64,000 nucleotides of DNA from Closterium sp. Naga37s-1 (GCA_947471745.1 CANJKZ010000010.1:1583501-1647500); one strand, 5' to 3'. Positions 34,401-45,590 are shown, counted from the first letter of the stretch. Translations and numbers: made by a program. Notes: generated by a model from the letters alone, not told the origin.

Positions 34401-36279
34401 TCAACGGCTTCGACCTTGCGATAGCCAGGCCTGACCAAAAAAGGAAAGTTCTTGGCACCTCCTCGGTGTCGTCATTTCTGACGACTTTTAGAGTCGGTAA
34501 GAAGCACCTTATTGTGTGCCCTTTACACCACACGCCCTTTGCCCTTTACACTCTTTGGTTGTGCTCATTGGCCCCAAAATGCCTTTCTTGTACCTCAAAG
34601 GTGGTGCGCATTGGAGGTGGTGCAGGGCTGCCTCTTCACCTCTGTGGGCTATGCATTGGCTGGCTGGGGTCTCCTCTCAGTAGTGCCCCTACTCATGGTT
34701 CCCCCCTGTGTGTTTTTCCCCCCATCCTTTGTCTCTGCAGGTGCGCATTGGAGGTGGTGCAGGGCTGCCTCTTCACCTCTGTGGGCTATGCATTGGCTGG
34801 GGCCTCCTCTCAGTAGTGCCCCTACTCATGGTTCCCCCCCGTGTGTTTTTCCCCCCATCCTTTGTCTCTGCAGGTGCGCATTGGAGGTGGTGCAGGGCTG
34901 CCTCTTCACCTCTGTGGGCTATGCATTGGCTGGAGTCTCCTCTCAGTAGTGCCCCTAGTCATGGTTCCCCCCCCGTGTGTTTTTACCCCCATCGTTTGTC
35001 TCTGCAGGTGCGCATTGGAGGTGGTGCAGGGCTGCCTCTTCACCTCTGTGGGCTATGCATTGGCTGGGGCCTCCTCTCAGTAGTGCCCCTACTCATGGTT
35101 CCCCCCCCTTGTGTTTTTACCCCCATCATTTGTCTCTGCAGGTGCGCATTGGAGGTGGTGCAGGGCTGCCTCTTCACCTCTGTGGGCTATGCATTGGCTG
35201 GGCCCTCCTCTCAGTAGTGCCCCTACTCATGGTTCCCCCCCGTGTGTTTTTCCCCCCATCCTTTGTCTGTGCAGGTGCGCATTGGAGGTGGTGCAGGGCT
35301 GCCTCTTCACCTCTGTGGGCTATGCATTGGCTGGGGCCTCCTCTCAGTAGTGCCCCTACTCATAATTCCCCCCCGTGTGTTTTTCCCCCCATCCTTTGTC
35401 TCTGCAGGTGCGCATTGGAGGTGGTGCAGGGCTGCCTCTTCACCTCTGTGGGCGATGCATTGGCTGGGGCCTCCTCTCGGTAGTGCCCCTACTCATGGTC
35501 CCCCCCCCCCCGTGTGTTTTCCCCCCCATCCTTTGTCTCTGCAGGTGCGCATTGGAGGTGGTGCAGGGCTGCATCCTCACTTCTATGGGCTACGCATTGG
35601 CTGGGAGCCTCCTCTTAGTAGTGCCTTCTCCCCACACATAGTTTCCCCCCTATTGTTTTCCGCCCCCATCCTTTGACTCTTCGGGTGCGCCTTGTAGGTG
35701 GTGCTGCTCATTGTCTGGCACAGTAATGGCTTATTCTCTCCTGTTCTCTTGCGGCACAACATGCCTTGTATGATTTGCCCTGAGGGTGTGTTCTATGGCC
35801 CATGCAGTGAATGGGTCATTCGGACTACTGACGTGGCATGTGAACCGCTATGGTGTGCCGTTTGCGACAGCGGTTTTTGTCCGAAGCATCGCTGCGTCGT
35901 TTGCTCGTCCAGGGCACTCGGTGGTGGTGCTGAAAGTGATTCATATCGCATTTTGGCTGTTCGGGGTGAGTTCTGTTTTGTGTACTGGGTACTAGCTGAA
36001 AATCTTTGTCGGTTGTCTAATATATCTTTTTAAGATTTGTGTTTGGGTGGTTCGCAGGTGGAGCACAAACTGAAGAAAGGGACCGACCTTTCTAAGAGCA
36101 CAAAGGAGAACCGTGACGGCGTGGCAATTTATCACCGTGCCGTCAAGGATTGGGTCAATGCGGCTATTTCTATTGCCAACAATGTGAGGGGGCCCTGGTG
36201 GAACAACCGCTACTCTGCTTGGAAGTTTTCTAGTGCAACGAACAGTGTGTTTATCAGCGATGATGGGTTGGATGACTGA
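31414..36279 (+). CDS. Unknown spliced gene with a 34-residue repeat domain
   Basis: I do not recognise this protein. Exon 1 is 31414-31462 (MAGRRPARGNRSPTPE, donor gtgagc). Exon 2 is 31582-33906: Ser/Gln-rich start, 11-12 repeats of about 34 residues (QLQGPPPLPTAAAAGYSxQQ), then a short coiled-coil-like part (MMVEVRRLQRENLTLQNQV) and an Asp/Ser-rich stretch. Exon 3 is 34160-34496 (MSDTIEILVYKTPNGQVDFW), exon 4 ends at 35965 (FGLLTWHVNRYGVPFATAVF) and exon 5 is 36058-36279 (KGTDLSKSTKENRDG, ends GLDD). Splice phases agree for exons 1-2, 2-3 and 4-5. A two-base loss near 32200, within a repeat, shifts the frame, so this allele may be broken. A possible AATAAA lies at 36404. It could be a host gene or an accessory gene of a transposon. 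Confidence 0.6.
31958..33170 (+). repeat. 102-bp in-frame coding minisatellite
   Basis: Eleven to twelve units of 102 bp (34 codons). The length is a multiple of three and stops are absent in all plus frames. Variation is concentrated in the SSQQEV/SHQQEL/SNQQEL segment. The encoded repeat is Pro/Ala/Gln-rich with His-His, likely disordered. Confidence 0.92.
34604..35820 (+). repeat. 133-bp tandem array, each unit with a 3' splice site
   Basis: Nine unit starts at 34604, 34741, 34874, 35008, 35142, 35275, 35408, 35545 and 35685 (133-140 bp apart). Each full unit has a long pyrimidine tract, then TTTGTCTCTGCAG|GTGCGC, a strong acceptor, followed by about 60 bp of conserved sequence. The array lies between exon 3 and exon 4 of the gene starting at 31414. 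Confidence 0.9.
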
Positions 36280-37050
36280 AGCTAGCTCCCAAAATGGTAT
36301 TTAATAATTATTCTGTAGTTATTATTACTGTATGCGTATTGGTACAATATTAGGTACAGTGAAGCTAGGTGTGGATTATGCATGTTGCCTGTAGTAATTA
36401 TTAAATAAATGATTTCAACATGAATGTGTAACGGATTTATACATTTTTAATAATAAATTCACCTGAACAATGATAATAGCGAATTATGATTTTATATAAA
36501 CTATTCATGAACAGTGAGTACAGCGAAAATCAGAACTGAAATACATATTGACCAATAATGACTGAACTGAAAAGGTAACATGCTACTTGTATTATCGGAA
36601 AATTCAAAAAACCGTACGGATGTGCGACGCCCATCTTCGCGTCAAGTTACCACTACTAAAACCAGCCATTCAGATGCTAAACACTCAAGTTCGCGCACCA
36701 CTGATGTAAGCGAGCGATGCCAGCAATCACACACATGAATGCATCAGATTTGTTTGACTCCAATCCAGAACATTCATATCTTGCGCGGGAAAATCTCCAC
36801 CCGTGTGTGAACAAACGAGTGCAATACACGTCATGATTTCTGATTCGTTGACCAATTCAAAGTAAAAAAAGGGTAAGTCTAAACAGGTTAGAGATGAGCG
36901 GTTGTGATTCGTCGCGATCAAGTGCATCACAATCGTAGTGTCCCACGGGTAAGTTTTTGAGTGTCATCTGGGTATGCTGTGTTCAACCAACCTGCCAGAT
37001 ACTCGCAGGAAGGTTTTCAGTAACTTTCGCAGCCCCGTTTTTTTGCGATG
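36280..37050. other. A+T-rich intergenic spacer
   Basis: Rich in AATAAT/ATTATT. A possible polyadenylation signal AATAAA lies at 36404-36409, 125 bp after the preceding stop codon. No gene seen. Confidence 0.5.
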
Positions 37051-39147
37051 GAGTGAGGCGAGGTCTAAGCGAAGCCAACCCTCTCTGCGAGTGTGCTGAT
37101 GGGATCTCAATGCGAGACGGGGTCGGATTACTACGTGCTCGAGGTGTCCACGCGCGGAGCTTCATGTGGCAGTCCTCACGTAAAGGATGGGGCGTAGCAT
37201 ACTATTTGCGCTGCTGTTTGCGCGCTGTTGCTATTCGTGTGCGAATCGCACAGCACGGAACGCGACGACCTCGAAAGGAGGCAGCTGGAGAACGGAAATA
37301 GGGTATGAAAGGGATAGCTTTCATTCCATCCCCTTCCAAAATTCCATGCTTTCCGGCCCATCAATCAACTAAGCATAGCTTGTGAAGGTGCGATACAAGC
37401 GATGTCATTGCCAAATTCAGGGCCCTATGCTGCGAGGCAAAATCCTCCCTGGAGATTTGGCAAGGAGTGTGATGTAGCAGCAAATTCACGTGCCACTGCA
37501 ATTCCAATGGTGGCTAGCTCTCGCCACCGCATTGGGCAGACATCGCATCGCTGCATCGTGGAAGGATGCGGGATGATGCAGCCGCCTTCTCAGCTGATGG
37601 CTTCCCAGGGGACAGCAGCAGGGCAATGGTGGTGCCAACGCTGAGGTGAGAGAAGTCGAGCAGTAGGATGGAAGGCACCATCGACAGCCACTTATGAATG
37701 GTATTCGCCCTTCTCTGTTGCCATCACCCCTATCTTCGTTCTGCTTTGTTACCACCCTAGTACCAGAATCACCACTTCCAATATGCGCCGACAAATCTCA
37801 GCACTACTTCCACGTATGCAGTACCACCAGCAGCTATTGTGCGCTCTTCCCCCAAATTTCCTCCCCTCCTCACACTTGCAGTACCCGTCCTGGCCTAGTG
37901 GCGAGCAACGCAGCTCACTGCAACACACAGCCTGGCAGGCAGCAGAGGCACGAAGGTACATTCATGCAAGACAATACGTGGGTGCATGCAGGCGAGCAGG
38001 GAGGCATGGGGGCGAAGGGCCAGGCAGCACCTGTGGTATAACCTTGTGTAAGCGGTCGGTAGCTTCACATGGGGTTAGCTCATTGCATCATGATCATGTG
38101 GGGCTTTTAGTCTCCACTTCAAAAACATGAGGTGAAAGCACATTGCATCATCACATGCCATGTGTGATTGCTCCTCACCTGTCGGCAAGCAGGGCGAGAG
38201 CAGCCGAATCGGCGGAAATGAATCACACTATCTTGCTTATTCCGTACATTTCGGCTGCTCGCACTTCTCTCCTTTCCTCCCAGAATGGTCCTTCTGCTGC
38301 TCGTTTGCTAATGGAAACGTGAATTTAATCGCTCGTGTATCCCCAAGTGCAGAACCATAAGTTTTTGTCTACCCCCCCCCCCCACCCCCCCCTCCTCCTC
38401 CTTGCTTAGCAGTACTCCCGTACTACCCTCTTGCCCTCTCCCCCACTTACTAACTTTTCCGCACCAACAGCAGCGTTCGTACTGGCTGTGAGAGCAGGAA
38501 AGCAGAGATAAGGGTCTCTGCTCAGAACTCACTCCAAAGGAAGGGGGACTGAGTCCGGAGGAGAGAGTCAAGGGTTTTGTGAGGGGTAAGCCGTAGGGAA
38601 GGAGGTGGCAGGGGGGAGCAGAAGGGAAAGCTATAGGTTGTGAAGGAGGGGAGGAGGACGAAGAGAGACGAGGAGGAGGGAAGTGGGAGGGAGGTGGAGA
38701 AGGAGAGGAGGTTGCAGTGGTGGCAGGAGATGATGCGTTTGACAGCAGGGGACAATGCGGTAATCCAAGGGGTCATTATGAGTTGCGCAAGAACATGGGA
38801 AGCGTTAGAAACGTCGCGTTTACCGGGTGGGCGGGGGCAGTGTTAGCGTGCGAGGGCAAGGAGCAGACATGGTGTTGGTGTTGAGTGTGGCTTGTGCTCT
38901 ACGTGTTCTCGATATTGCCAGTTCACATGCGTTTGATTCTGCTTTCAGGAACTGAGGCATTGCGGGCATGCAAACGCAAGAAAATTATCTCCAGCTCTAC
39001 AGGATGATGTCAGTTTATCTCAAGGCCACCCTGCCCTTGACTACTTGTGGCGATGTCAGTCAGTGGTGGTTTGTGGGTGGAGGAAATCAGGAGGGAGGGA
39101 GAGGAGGGAAAAGAGGAGGGAGGCGTAGGTAGGATGGAAGGCGTGAG
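37051..39147. other. Left part of the duplicated unit, no gene recognised
   Basis: Frames up to 115 codons on both strands, none with a recognisable domain. Features: a C-run near 38370-38392 and a purine-rich stretch 38640-38710. It may be upstream flank of the acidic-protein gene. Confidence 0.5.
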
Positions 39148-39492
39148 TGTCATAATCCCAACCACTAGACCACTGGGATAAAAGGGCTTGTTAAGTAGCG
39201 GGTCAGTGCGCCCATAACCCCCCAGGACAACGAGCCTGTAACCCTTCCCTAGGATCAATCGGGGATCACCAGTGGACCTCTGACACCCCCCCGCACTGGG
39301 ATGCCCGAAGTGCACACACTGGGATTCGAACCCGAGACCTTCGCTCTGATACCATGTCAGAATCCCAACCACTAGACCACTGGGATAAAAGGGCTTGTTA
39401 AGTAGCGGGTTAGTGCGCCCATAACCCCCCAGAACAACGAGCCTGTAACCCTTCCCTAGGATCAATCGGGGATCACCAGTGGACCTCTGACA
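39148..39492 (-). mobile_element. 345-bp miniature LTR element (SMART/TRIM type), whole
   Basis: LTRs of 138 bp at 39148-39285 and 39355-39492 (TGTCA...TGACA, three differences) flank only 69 bp. The TSD GTGAG lies at 39143-39147 and 39493-39497; copy B keeps the empty site at about 48317. Read on the minus strand, the interior starts with the primer-binding site TGGTATCAGAGC (39354-39343) and ends with a G-rich tract, so it is a minimal but complete template. The 5' LTR end carries TGGTCTAGTGG (39379-39369), like a tRNA A box, and the interior carries GGTTCGAATCC (39332-39322), an exact tRNA B box, 47 bp apart. Confidence 0.93.
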
Positions 39493-39890
39493 GTGAGTGT
39501 GACCTTTTTCCGAAAGCGTTAAATACATGCTACTTGTTGTATGATGGCCGAGGAGTACCGTATTTTTTTTTTATAATTCTCAAAAAACATGTTACAATCC
39601 TAAATGGGACTTAGCGAAGGATCGTTTCAAGGTTGATCACAGGGTGAGTTGTTGTGGCGGAAGTATTGACCTCGGGTCATAGTGAATGTAAATGATTGAG
39701 ATTGGTAATAGCATGCATACATCGAGTTTATATAGAAATACAAAACAATGCGGAACGACCTAGACTACCATCATCGGCCGGATATAAGACATATATGTAT
39801 TATCGTATCTTATACACTAGAAAAAATGCTTGGGTTGTCTTGTATTTGGGACGGTTTAGGGTGTCTTATAAGTCTTATAAATGGAAAATA

Positions 39891-39900
39891 TATATATAAA
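39891..39900 (+). promoter_or_regulatory. Possible TATA box for the acidic-protein gene, copy A
   Basis: TATATATAAA lies about 380 bp before the ATG at 40280 and is conserved in copy B. A perfect 12-bp hairpin (GCTGGCAGCATC, loop TAAA) at 40040-40067 and a smaller one (AGGTTGAG / CTCAACCT) at about 40231-40251 lie between it and the ATG. Promoter role is inference. Confidence 0.35.
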
Positions 39901-40279
39901 ACTGTGTAACATTTGCAAAGTGTGTAGAAACCACCCGGGGGCCAGATTCATTGAATTCGGCCGAAATCTGTGGTGATGCATGCCTTGCCACCGCGTGAGG
40001 AATGCAGCAAAGCTGCCTGTGCTTGCAACATCCCTCCGTGCTGGCAGCATCTAAAGATGCTGCCAGCGGCGCATGGATGCTTCCAGAACGCTGCTGGCAG
40101 CACGATGGCAGCGTGAGGGCTGTCATGTGCTGTCCTCTACGAGGAGATTCCTCATAGAGGAGCGGCTCGGCAGCCTTTGGAAGGGGCACTCTGGCTGGGG
40201 GGGATAGTCGGGCTTGAGCTTCATTTGGTGCTCAAGAAGGTTGAGATTAGCTCAACCTTTGCTCTAGGCAGGCTCAACC

Positions 40280-41724
40280 ATGCGCAGCGAAGTCCCCGTA
40301 GGCACGGCGTCCCCTCGCTCTCACTTCCAAGTGAACAACTACGGGCGAATTAATTCGCCCGGTGATGACATCCGTGTAGCTATGGCGAAGGATACGCGCA
40401 AGACGGGATGCTCTACCGCCGCCTCAGGTGCGAGCTGTGACGAAGACGACTGCGAAGAAGAACACGGCGACGACGGCGAGGAGGATTGGCCGGAGAACGA
40501 CCACGATGACAGCGCGTCGGGGGATGAAATTCTTGCTGGCGACATCGACGACGACGAATGGAAAATTCGCCCGGTTGGCGAGGACGACGAGGTGGAAGAG
40601 TGGCAAGTTGGTGACTCGGACAACGATGTAGCTGCGGATGCTGATGGTGAGCACGCTGAGGCAGCGGTGCATGCAACGGTGGAAGCCCCTGCGGCGGCGA
40701 CAGCGGAAGATATGCCTGCGGGTGCGACGGTGGATGCAGATGCGGATGTGGATGCAGATGCGGATGTGGATGCAGATGCGGATGTGGATGCGGATGCAGA
40801 CAACGAAGCGGAAGCAGAAGCGACGACGGAAGCAGAGGCGGAAGTGGATGCTGATGCGGTTGCGGCTGCGGACGTGGAGGCGGATGCGGGTGCGGAGGCG
40901 GAGGCGGATGCGGATGCTGCGAAGGGAGGTGCTGATGCAGCCTTCTTCAACGGTGAAGAAGAGGAAGACGACCGGTGGCGCATCACGGCGGACGACAACG
41001 TGCCTCTGCTGAAGCGGAGGCTCCGTCATCACCTTCAATGACGACAAGAAAAAGCGTGCATGTATGGTGCTCTCCAGTGACGACAGTTCGGGGGAAGAGC
41101 GTCAACCGCGCCTCACTGCTGCAGACAAGGGAAAGGCCAAGGTCGCGGAGGTCCATGCTAAGACCACCGTACATCGCCGCACAAGCAACAAGAAGTGGAA
41201 GAACGACGATGACCCGCTGCTAAGAAGAAGACGAAGAAGAAGACGAAGAAGAAGAAGAAGAAGTAGAAGAAGGAGAAGAAGAAGAAGAAGAAGAAGAAGA
41301 AGAAGAAGAAGAAGAAGAAGAAGAAGAAGAAGAAGAAGAAGAAGAAGAAGAAGAAGAAGAAGAAGAAGAAGAAGAAGAAGATGCCAAACAAGCACGACCT
41401 CGTGGTCAACGAGGCGCTCGGCAGCGACGATGACTACGCGGAGGCTGCAGGCCCGATTCCTTCATTTCCTGAGAAGGCGAAGCCGAAAGACCCCACCCTT
41501 CGTAATCCCAACTCCCGTCCCCCTTCCCCTCACAGCAAGGATACTAAGAATACGAGGCGCGGATGGACTGTACGCGAGAAACTCAAGTGGGCGCGCCGCT
41601 ACCAGGAGCTCGGCTTCCTCAAGAAGACCTCTGTGGAATCCACCGCGTCCAACGCCTCCATCGGATGCTGGAGTGCGGAGGCTGCAGCGGGCATTTATAA
41701 GGGAGCGGCGAACTGCCGCAAGCG
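40280..41724 (+). CDS. Acidic repeat protein gene, copy A, cut by a gypsy element
   Basis: Unknown protein. The frame 40280-41041 is strongly acidic, with an Asp-Ala-Asp-Val repeat (about 40735-40800) and Glu/Ala stretches. Coding character continues in a second frame as KKKRACMVLSSDDSSGEE, reaches a Lys-rich segment encoded by a GAA/AAG tract, and resumes as MPNKHDLVVNEALGSDDDY (41381) to RRGWTVREKLKWARRYQEL and SAEAAAGIYKGAANCRKR. The last part is basic and helical and could be a helix-turn-helix DNA-binding region, a guess. Frame changes imply introns or damage. The frame runs 13 bases into the LTR that starts at 41725, so the 3' end is lost. A nuclear protein is suggested by acidic and Lys-rich blocks; nothing firmer can be said. 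Confidence 0.5.
41222..41380. repeat. GAA/AAG tract, copy A
   Basis: About 159 bp of nearly pure purine triplets (GAA register), inside the acidic-protein gene. It can read as poly-Arg, poly-Lys or poly-Glu depending on frame. Longer in copy B. Confidence 0.95.
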
Positions 41725-42095
41725 TGTGAGGATCTAGGATCAATCTCAGGAAATAGATTTTGAATTTAATGCTCCACTTGGGTACAACACGAGGCTACAT
41801 ATAGTCTCGACACAAGGCAGGCAACCCAGGTGTTACACGAATGTTCTGAGGGTCGCGAAGCGTCCCGAACAGAACCTTCCCGAACTCGGTAGAAAGCAAT
41901 TCGGTGGAAACCGAATGGGCTTGAGTTCGGTATACGTAACATGGTTCGGTGCTATAACTATAATAAAATATAGGAATGCACCTAACCTAGGTAATGAAGC
42001 ATATCTATGCATGATAAAATGCAACCCAAGCTAGATATAGCATAATAAAGTCCAGGCAAGCTAGCAAAGCCAGCATAAGCCGTCATACTCTCACA
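41725..42095 (-). repeat. Gypsy 3' LTR, copy A (371 bp)
   Basis: Plus-strand ends TGTGAGGATC and ACTCTCACA. Left flank AAGCG. Four differences from 50554-50924. Confidence 0.92.
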
Positions 42096-45000
42096 CGTCT
42101 CCCCCTCAAAGCTGGGTGGCGTGAGAAACACCCTGCTTGACAAGAAAGACCTTGAGAGTACGGCGTGCGTTGCCCATATCAGCTTTTGCAACCCAACTGT
42201 CCTCAGTGGGGTCATATCCCTTCCAGCGTATCAGGAACTCGAGGGTCTTGCCGCCACAGCGCCGATGAGTGAGAACGCGTTCCACTTTGTACTCTGGTTC
42301 ATCTTGTATGAGAACACGTGATGGTGGCGATAGCTGCCATCTGGTTAATCCTCCGCATCGTGGTGAGATGTCGCTGAGTCTTCTCCAATAGCTTCTACAT
42401 GGTGGTGACGAAGTCATGTGTGGCTTGGACGTGTGCCAGTGTGGATGGCTGCTGTGGGGTAAATGGTTCCTGTCCGTAACACACGAAGAAAGGAGTTTCC
42501 CCTGTAGCCGCATGTGACGCGTTGTTGAAAGCGAACTCTAGGGTCGGTAACTGTGTATCTCAGTGACTGACGTTGTCTTTGCAAGCTGTGCGCAGTAACT
42601 GTTCAACCACTTGATTGAGTCGCTCTGTCTGTCAGTCAATCAGTGGGTGGTATGTTGAAGACATCGCAAGTTTAGTCCCCAGTAATCCCATGAGCTCCTT
42701 CCAGAACTTACTCGTGAATTTGGGGTCTCTGTCTGAGATGAGTGTAGCGGGGATGCCGTGAATGGTGATGATGCGGTCGAAGAAGAGGCAAGCAGTTGCT
42801 TCAGCTATAGCCGTGGCGTTGGCCGGGATGAAGTGACCCGTTTTGGAGAACTTATTGATTACTATGAGGATGGCATCATGCCCTCATGACGTTGAAGGAA
42901 GTCTCGTGATGAAGTCAAGGCTAACGACCTGACATGGCTGCTCCGGGACGGGTAGAGGCTGAAGTAACCCTGCTTTTTTCTCCTTGCTGCTCTTCATCCG
43001 CTCGTACGTGTCGCAAGAGGTGTCAAACTGCTCCACGTCTGCTGCCATTCCAGGCCAGTCGTAATACTTCGCTATCCTTGCTAACGTTTTGTTGCTCCCA
43101 AAATGTCCCTCGTATGGTACGTCGTGAAACACCTCTAACACGACTGTCGTAGCGGGGCATAGTTCGGTACCCAAATCTTTCCTGTGCCATTCCTTACAGC
43201 TAAGTCTTTCTCCCATTGTAATAGCTTCTGTTTCTCTTCCGTAGAGATTTCTGCATCCACGGAGTATCTATGTTGGAATAGCCCTTTGAGCAGAGGGTTC
43301 ATCCCGTCGAGCTAGATGCCTGCTACATGACCGGGGTGGCTCAACGCGTCTTCTTTGTTGGGTAGCCCAGGCTTGTAGACGATGTCATAGTGGAAGTGGG
43401 TCTCCAGGAAGTCCACCCACAGCACATGTGGTCGTGAGAGCATTGGCTGCGACATCTGGTATTTGAGACTGTAGTGGTCAGTATAGACAGTTGTCTTAGC
43501 TCCCTCTAGGTAACACCTCCACGCCTTGAAGGCTATGACAATCAGTAAGGCTTTCTTGTCATGGAAGGGGTAGTTTAGTTCTGCTCCATGTAGCTTCGTT
43601 CTGAGGTAGGCGATGGGCTGCAAACCGCGTCGTGATCCTGCATTAGTACTGCTCCAACTGCTTGGTCGCTAGAGTCTGCGTCCACCACGTAGTCCTTGTC
43701 TGTGTCCAGTAGGATGAGTACTGGTGCCGTGATCAGTGCTGTCTATAGCTGCTCCATGGCTTGCTGATGAGGAGTATCCCATTTGTAGGGCGTATCCTTT
43801 TTTAGTAGGTTGGTCAGTGGCGATGCCATCTTAGCGTACTGCGGCACGAAACTGTTGTAGTTGTTGCGAAGACTAGGAACTGCTGCAATCCTTTCACGTC
43901 CTCCGGTACTTTCCACTTCTTAACGGCTTCGATCTTCCGCGGGTCCACGTGTACACCCTCTGCACTCACCATGTACACGAGAAACTGCACCATTTTTAGG
44001 GTAAAGTCGCTCTTCGATAGCTTCACGTAGAACTTGTTTTTCCGCAGGATCTCGAACACCTTCCGCAGATGCTCCACGTGCTCCTTCATGTTCTTGGAGT
44101 AGACGAGAATGTCGTCCAGGTACACCACCATGCATTCGTTCAACAGGGGCCAAATGATGTGATTCATCTCCGCCTAGAACGTTGCTGGTGCGTTGCAGAG
44201 TCCGAACAGCATCACCAAGTATTCGTAGGAGCCGTATCTGGTATGGAACGCCGTCTTGTGGATCAAGTTGTCCGCCATCTGGATCTGCTAGTAACCCGGC
44301 CGTAGGTCCAGCTTCGAAAAGACTGTTGCACCATGCAGTTGGTCCAGTAGGTCATCTATGTGTGGTATGGAGTATTTGTTTTTTACTGTCTGTTTATTCA
44401 ATGCGCGGTACTCGATGCACATCCGTAGACTGCCATCTGGTTCAGGAGTGAAGAGAACTGGTGCACCGTAGGGAGAGGTGGATGGGCGGATGCATTGTCT
44501 GTGCAATAGATACTCTATCTGCTTCGTCATGTCTGTCAGTTTGGTCGGACTTAGTCGGTATGGTGCACGTGAGACGGGTTTCACACTGGTTCCTCCACGA
44601 TCTCGTGCTTGTGGGTGCGCATTGGAGGTACGCCTGCAGGTAGGTCATCAGGCATAATATCCTTGTACTGCTCCAAGACCTCCTTCATTGCTGTAGGTAG
44701 TTCCGAGCTCGGCTTCTCCTCCTCTGCTGCTGTCATGACCAGTGCTAAGTAACCCATGTTACTCTCATTCACCGTCTATTCGAACCGTGCCAGTGTCGTT
44801 TCAGGAACGTCTCCTGTATCCGTCCAGCTTCGCAGCTCCACTCGTTTCCCATTGTTGTAGATGCTCGCCTTCCTGTTGACCTTGTTGATCTCGGGGTTGA
44901 ACCGCTTCAAGAAATCTCGCCCCAAGATGAAATCAAATCTTTTGATGTTCGTAATCGGCTTCCACCTAAACGCCCCTATGTGCAGCTGCAGTGATGCTTC

Positions 45001-45590
45001 GCCGTGGATGGGAAGTATCGTACAGCCCACCATCGTTGCTGTGAACTTGGTTTCCTCCAAAGGTTCTCCAATTTTCTCCAACGTCCCGCGGTCACATACT
45101 GTGTGAGATGCACCGCTGTCCACCAGTGCCTGGAGATGTCGTCCTTTGCATAACACATCGAGGAATAGTGGTTCCTGCTGCGTTGAGTAGCCAAAGAGGG
45201 TCATAATAGGATTATAAGGTACATCAAAACGATTACCATCCCTATTTCCTATACCTGACTCAGCAGTTTCCAACTTCACCTGGGGGATAGGAGGATTTTT
45301 CCGAGGCTTGAACAACTTCTCATGAGCCTGGAATTTTCCTCTAAGCCTTTGCAGCTGTGTAGGCTTCACATGTGGGTGACGGGGAGTCTTAACAATGTGT
45401 TGCGGGGAGAGAATATTAACTCCACGGAACGGACGACCCTTTTCTACGCTCCGTAGTACTTTGCCCAACTTCTCAGGTACCTGAATAATGTCTAAAGGCC
45501 TTTTCTTGGCCTGTAAATCTCCCCTTAATTTTTCAAATGCTTGAAAACCACGAGAAGTAACATTCTTGGTTAAAGTATCTTTATAGGATA
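41725..45590 (-). mobile_element. Ty3/gypsy chromovirus, copy A (truncated)
   Basis: Parts, in element order from right to left: spacer and aspartic protease (about 45200-44780, ALVDSGASHTVCDRG), reverse transcriptase (44584-43814, CMVVYLDDILVYSKN), RNase H (43623-43312, VYTDHYSLKYQ), integrase (43216-42884, HFGSNKTLARIAKYY), chromodomain (about 42420-42110, EFLIRWKGYDPTEDSW) and the 3' LTR (41725-42095). A purine tract sits before the LTR. It is broken, with perhaps five or more breaks, and its 5' part is absent here because the duplicated segment ends at 45590. It inserted in the acidic-protein gene before the duplication. Confidence 0.93.

Larger units (their letters stand above)
37051..45590. 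repeat. Segmental duplication, copy A (8.5 kb)
   Basis: Aligns end to end with copy B (46245-54076 plus 60675-61012). In the 371-bp LTR shared by both I count four differences (about 1%). Copy A has extra pieces: a 345-bp LTR element plus its 5-bp target duplication, about 24 bp near 37470-37495 and one additional 18-bp unit in the Asp/Ala repeat. Left boundary GAGTGAGG; right boundary TATAGGATA. Confidence 0.95.

Noticed and set aside
39322-39379. A true tRNA gene
   Set aside because: A- and B-box-like motifs are present, but I could not fold a complete cloverleaf, and the sequence is explained as LTR end, primer site and interior of a miniature LTR element.
36957-40250. Numerous 60-115 codon frames conserved in both duplicate copies
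   Set aside because: Conservation follows from about 99% identity of a recent duplication, not from selection. Frames overlap on both strands and lack domains.
41064-41729. Poly-Arg and poly-Leu/poly-Phe proteins at both GAA tracts
   Set aside because: Frame artefacts of the GAA/TTC repeat; the Lys-rich frame is the only plausible coding one.
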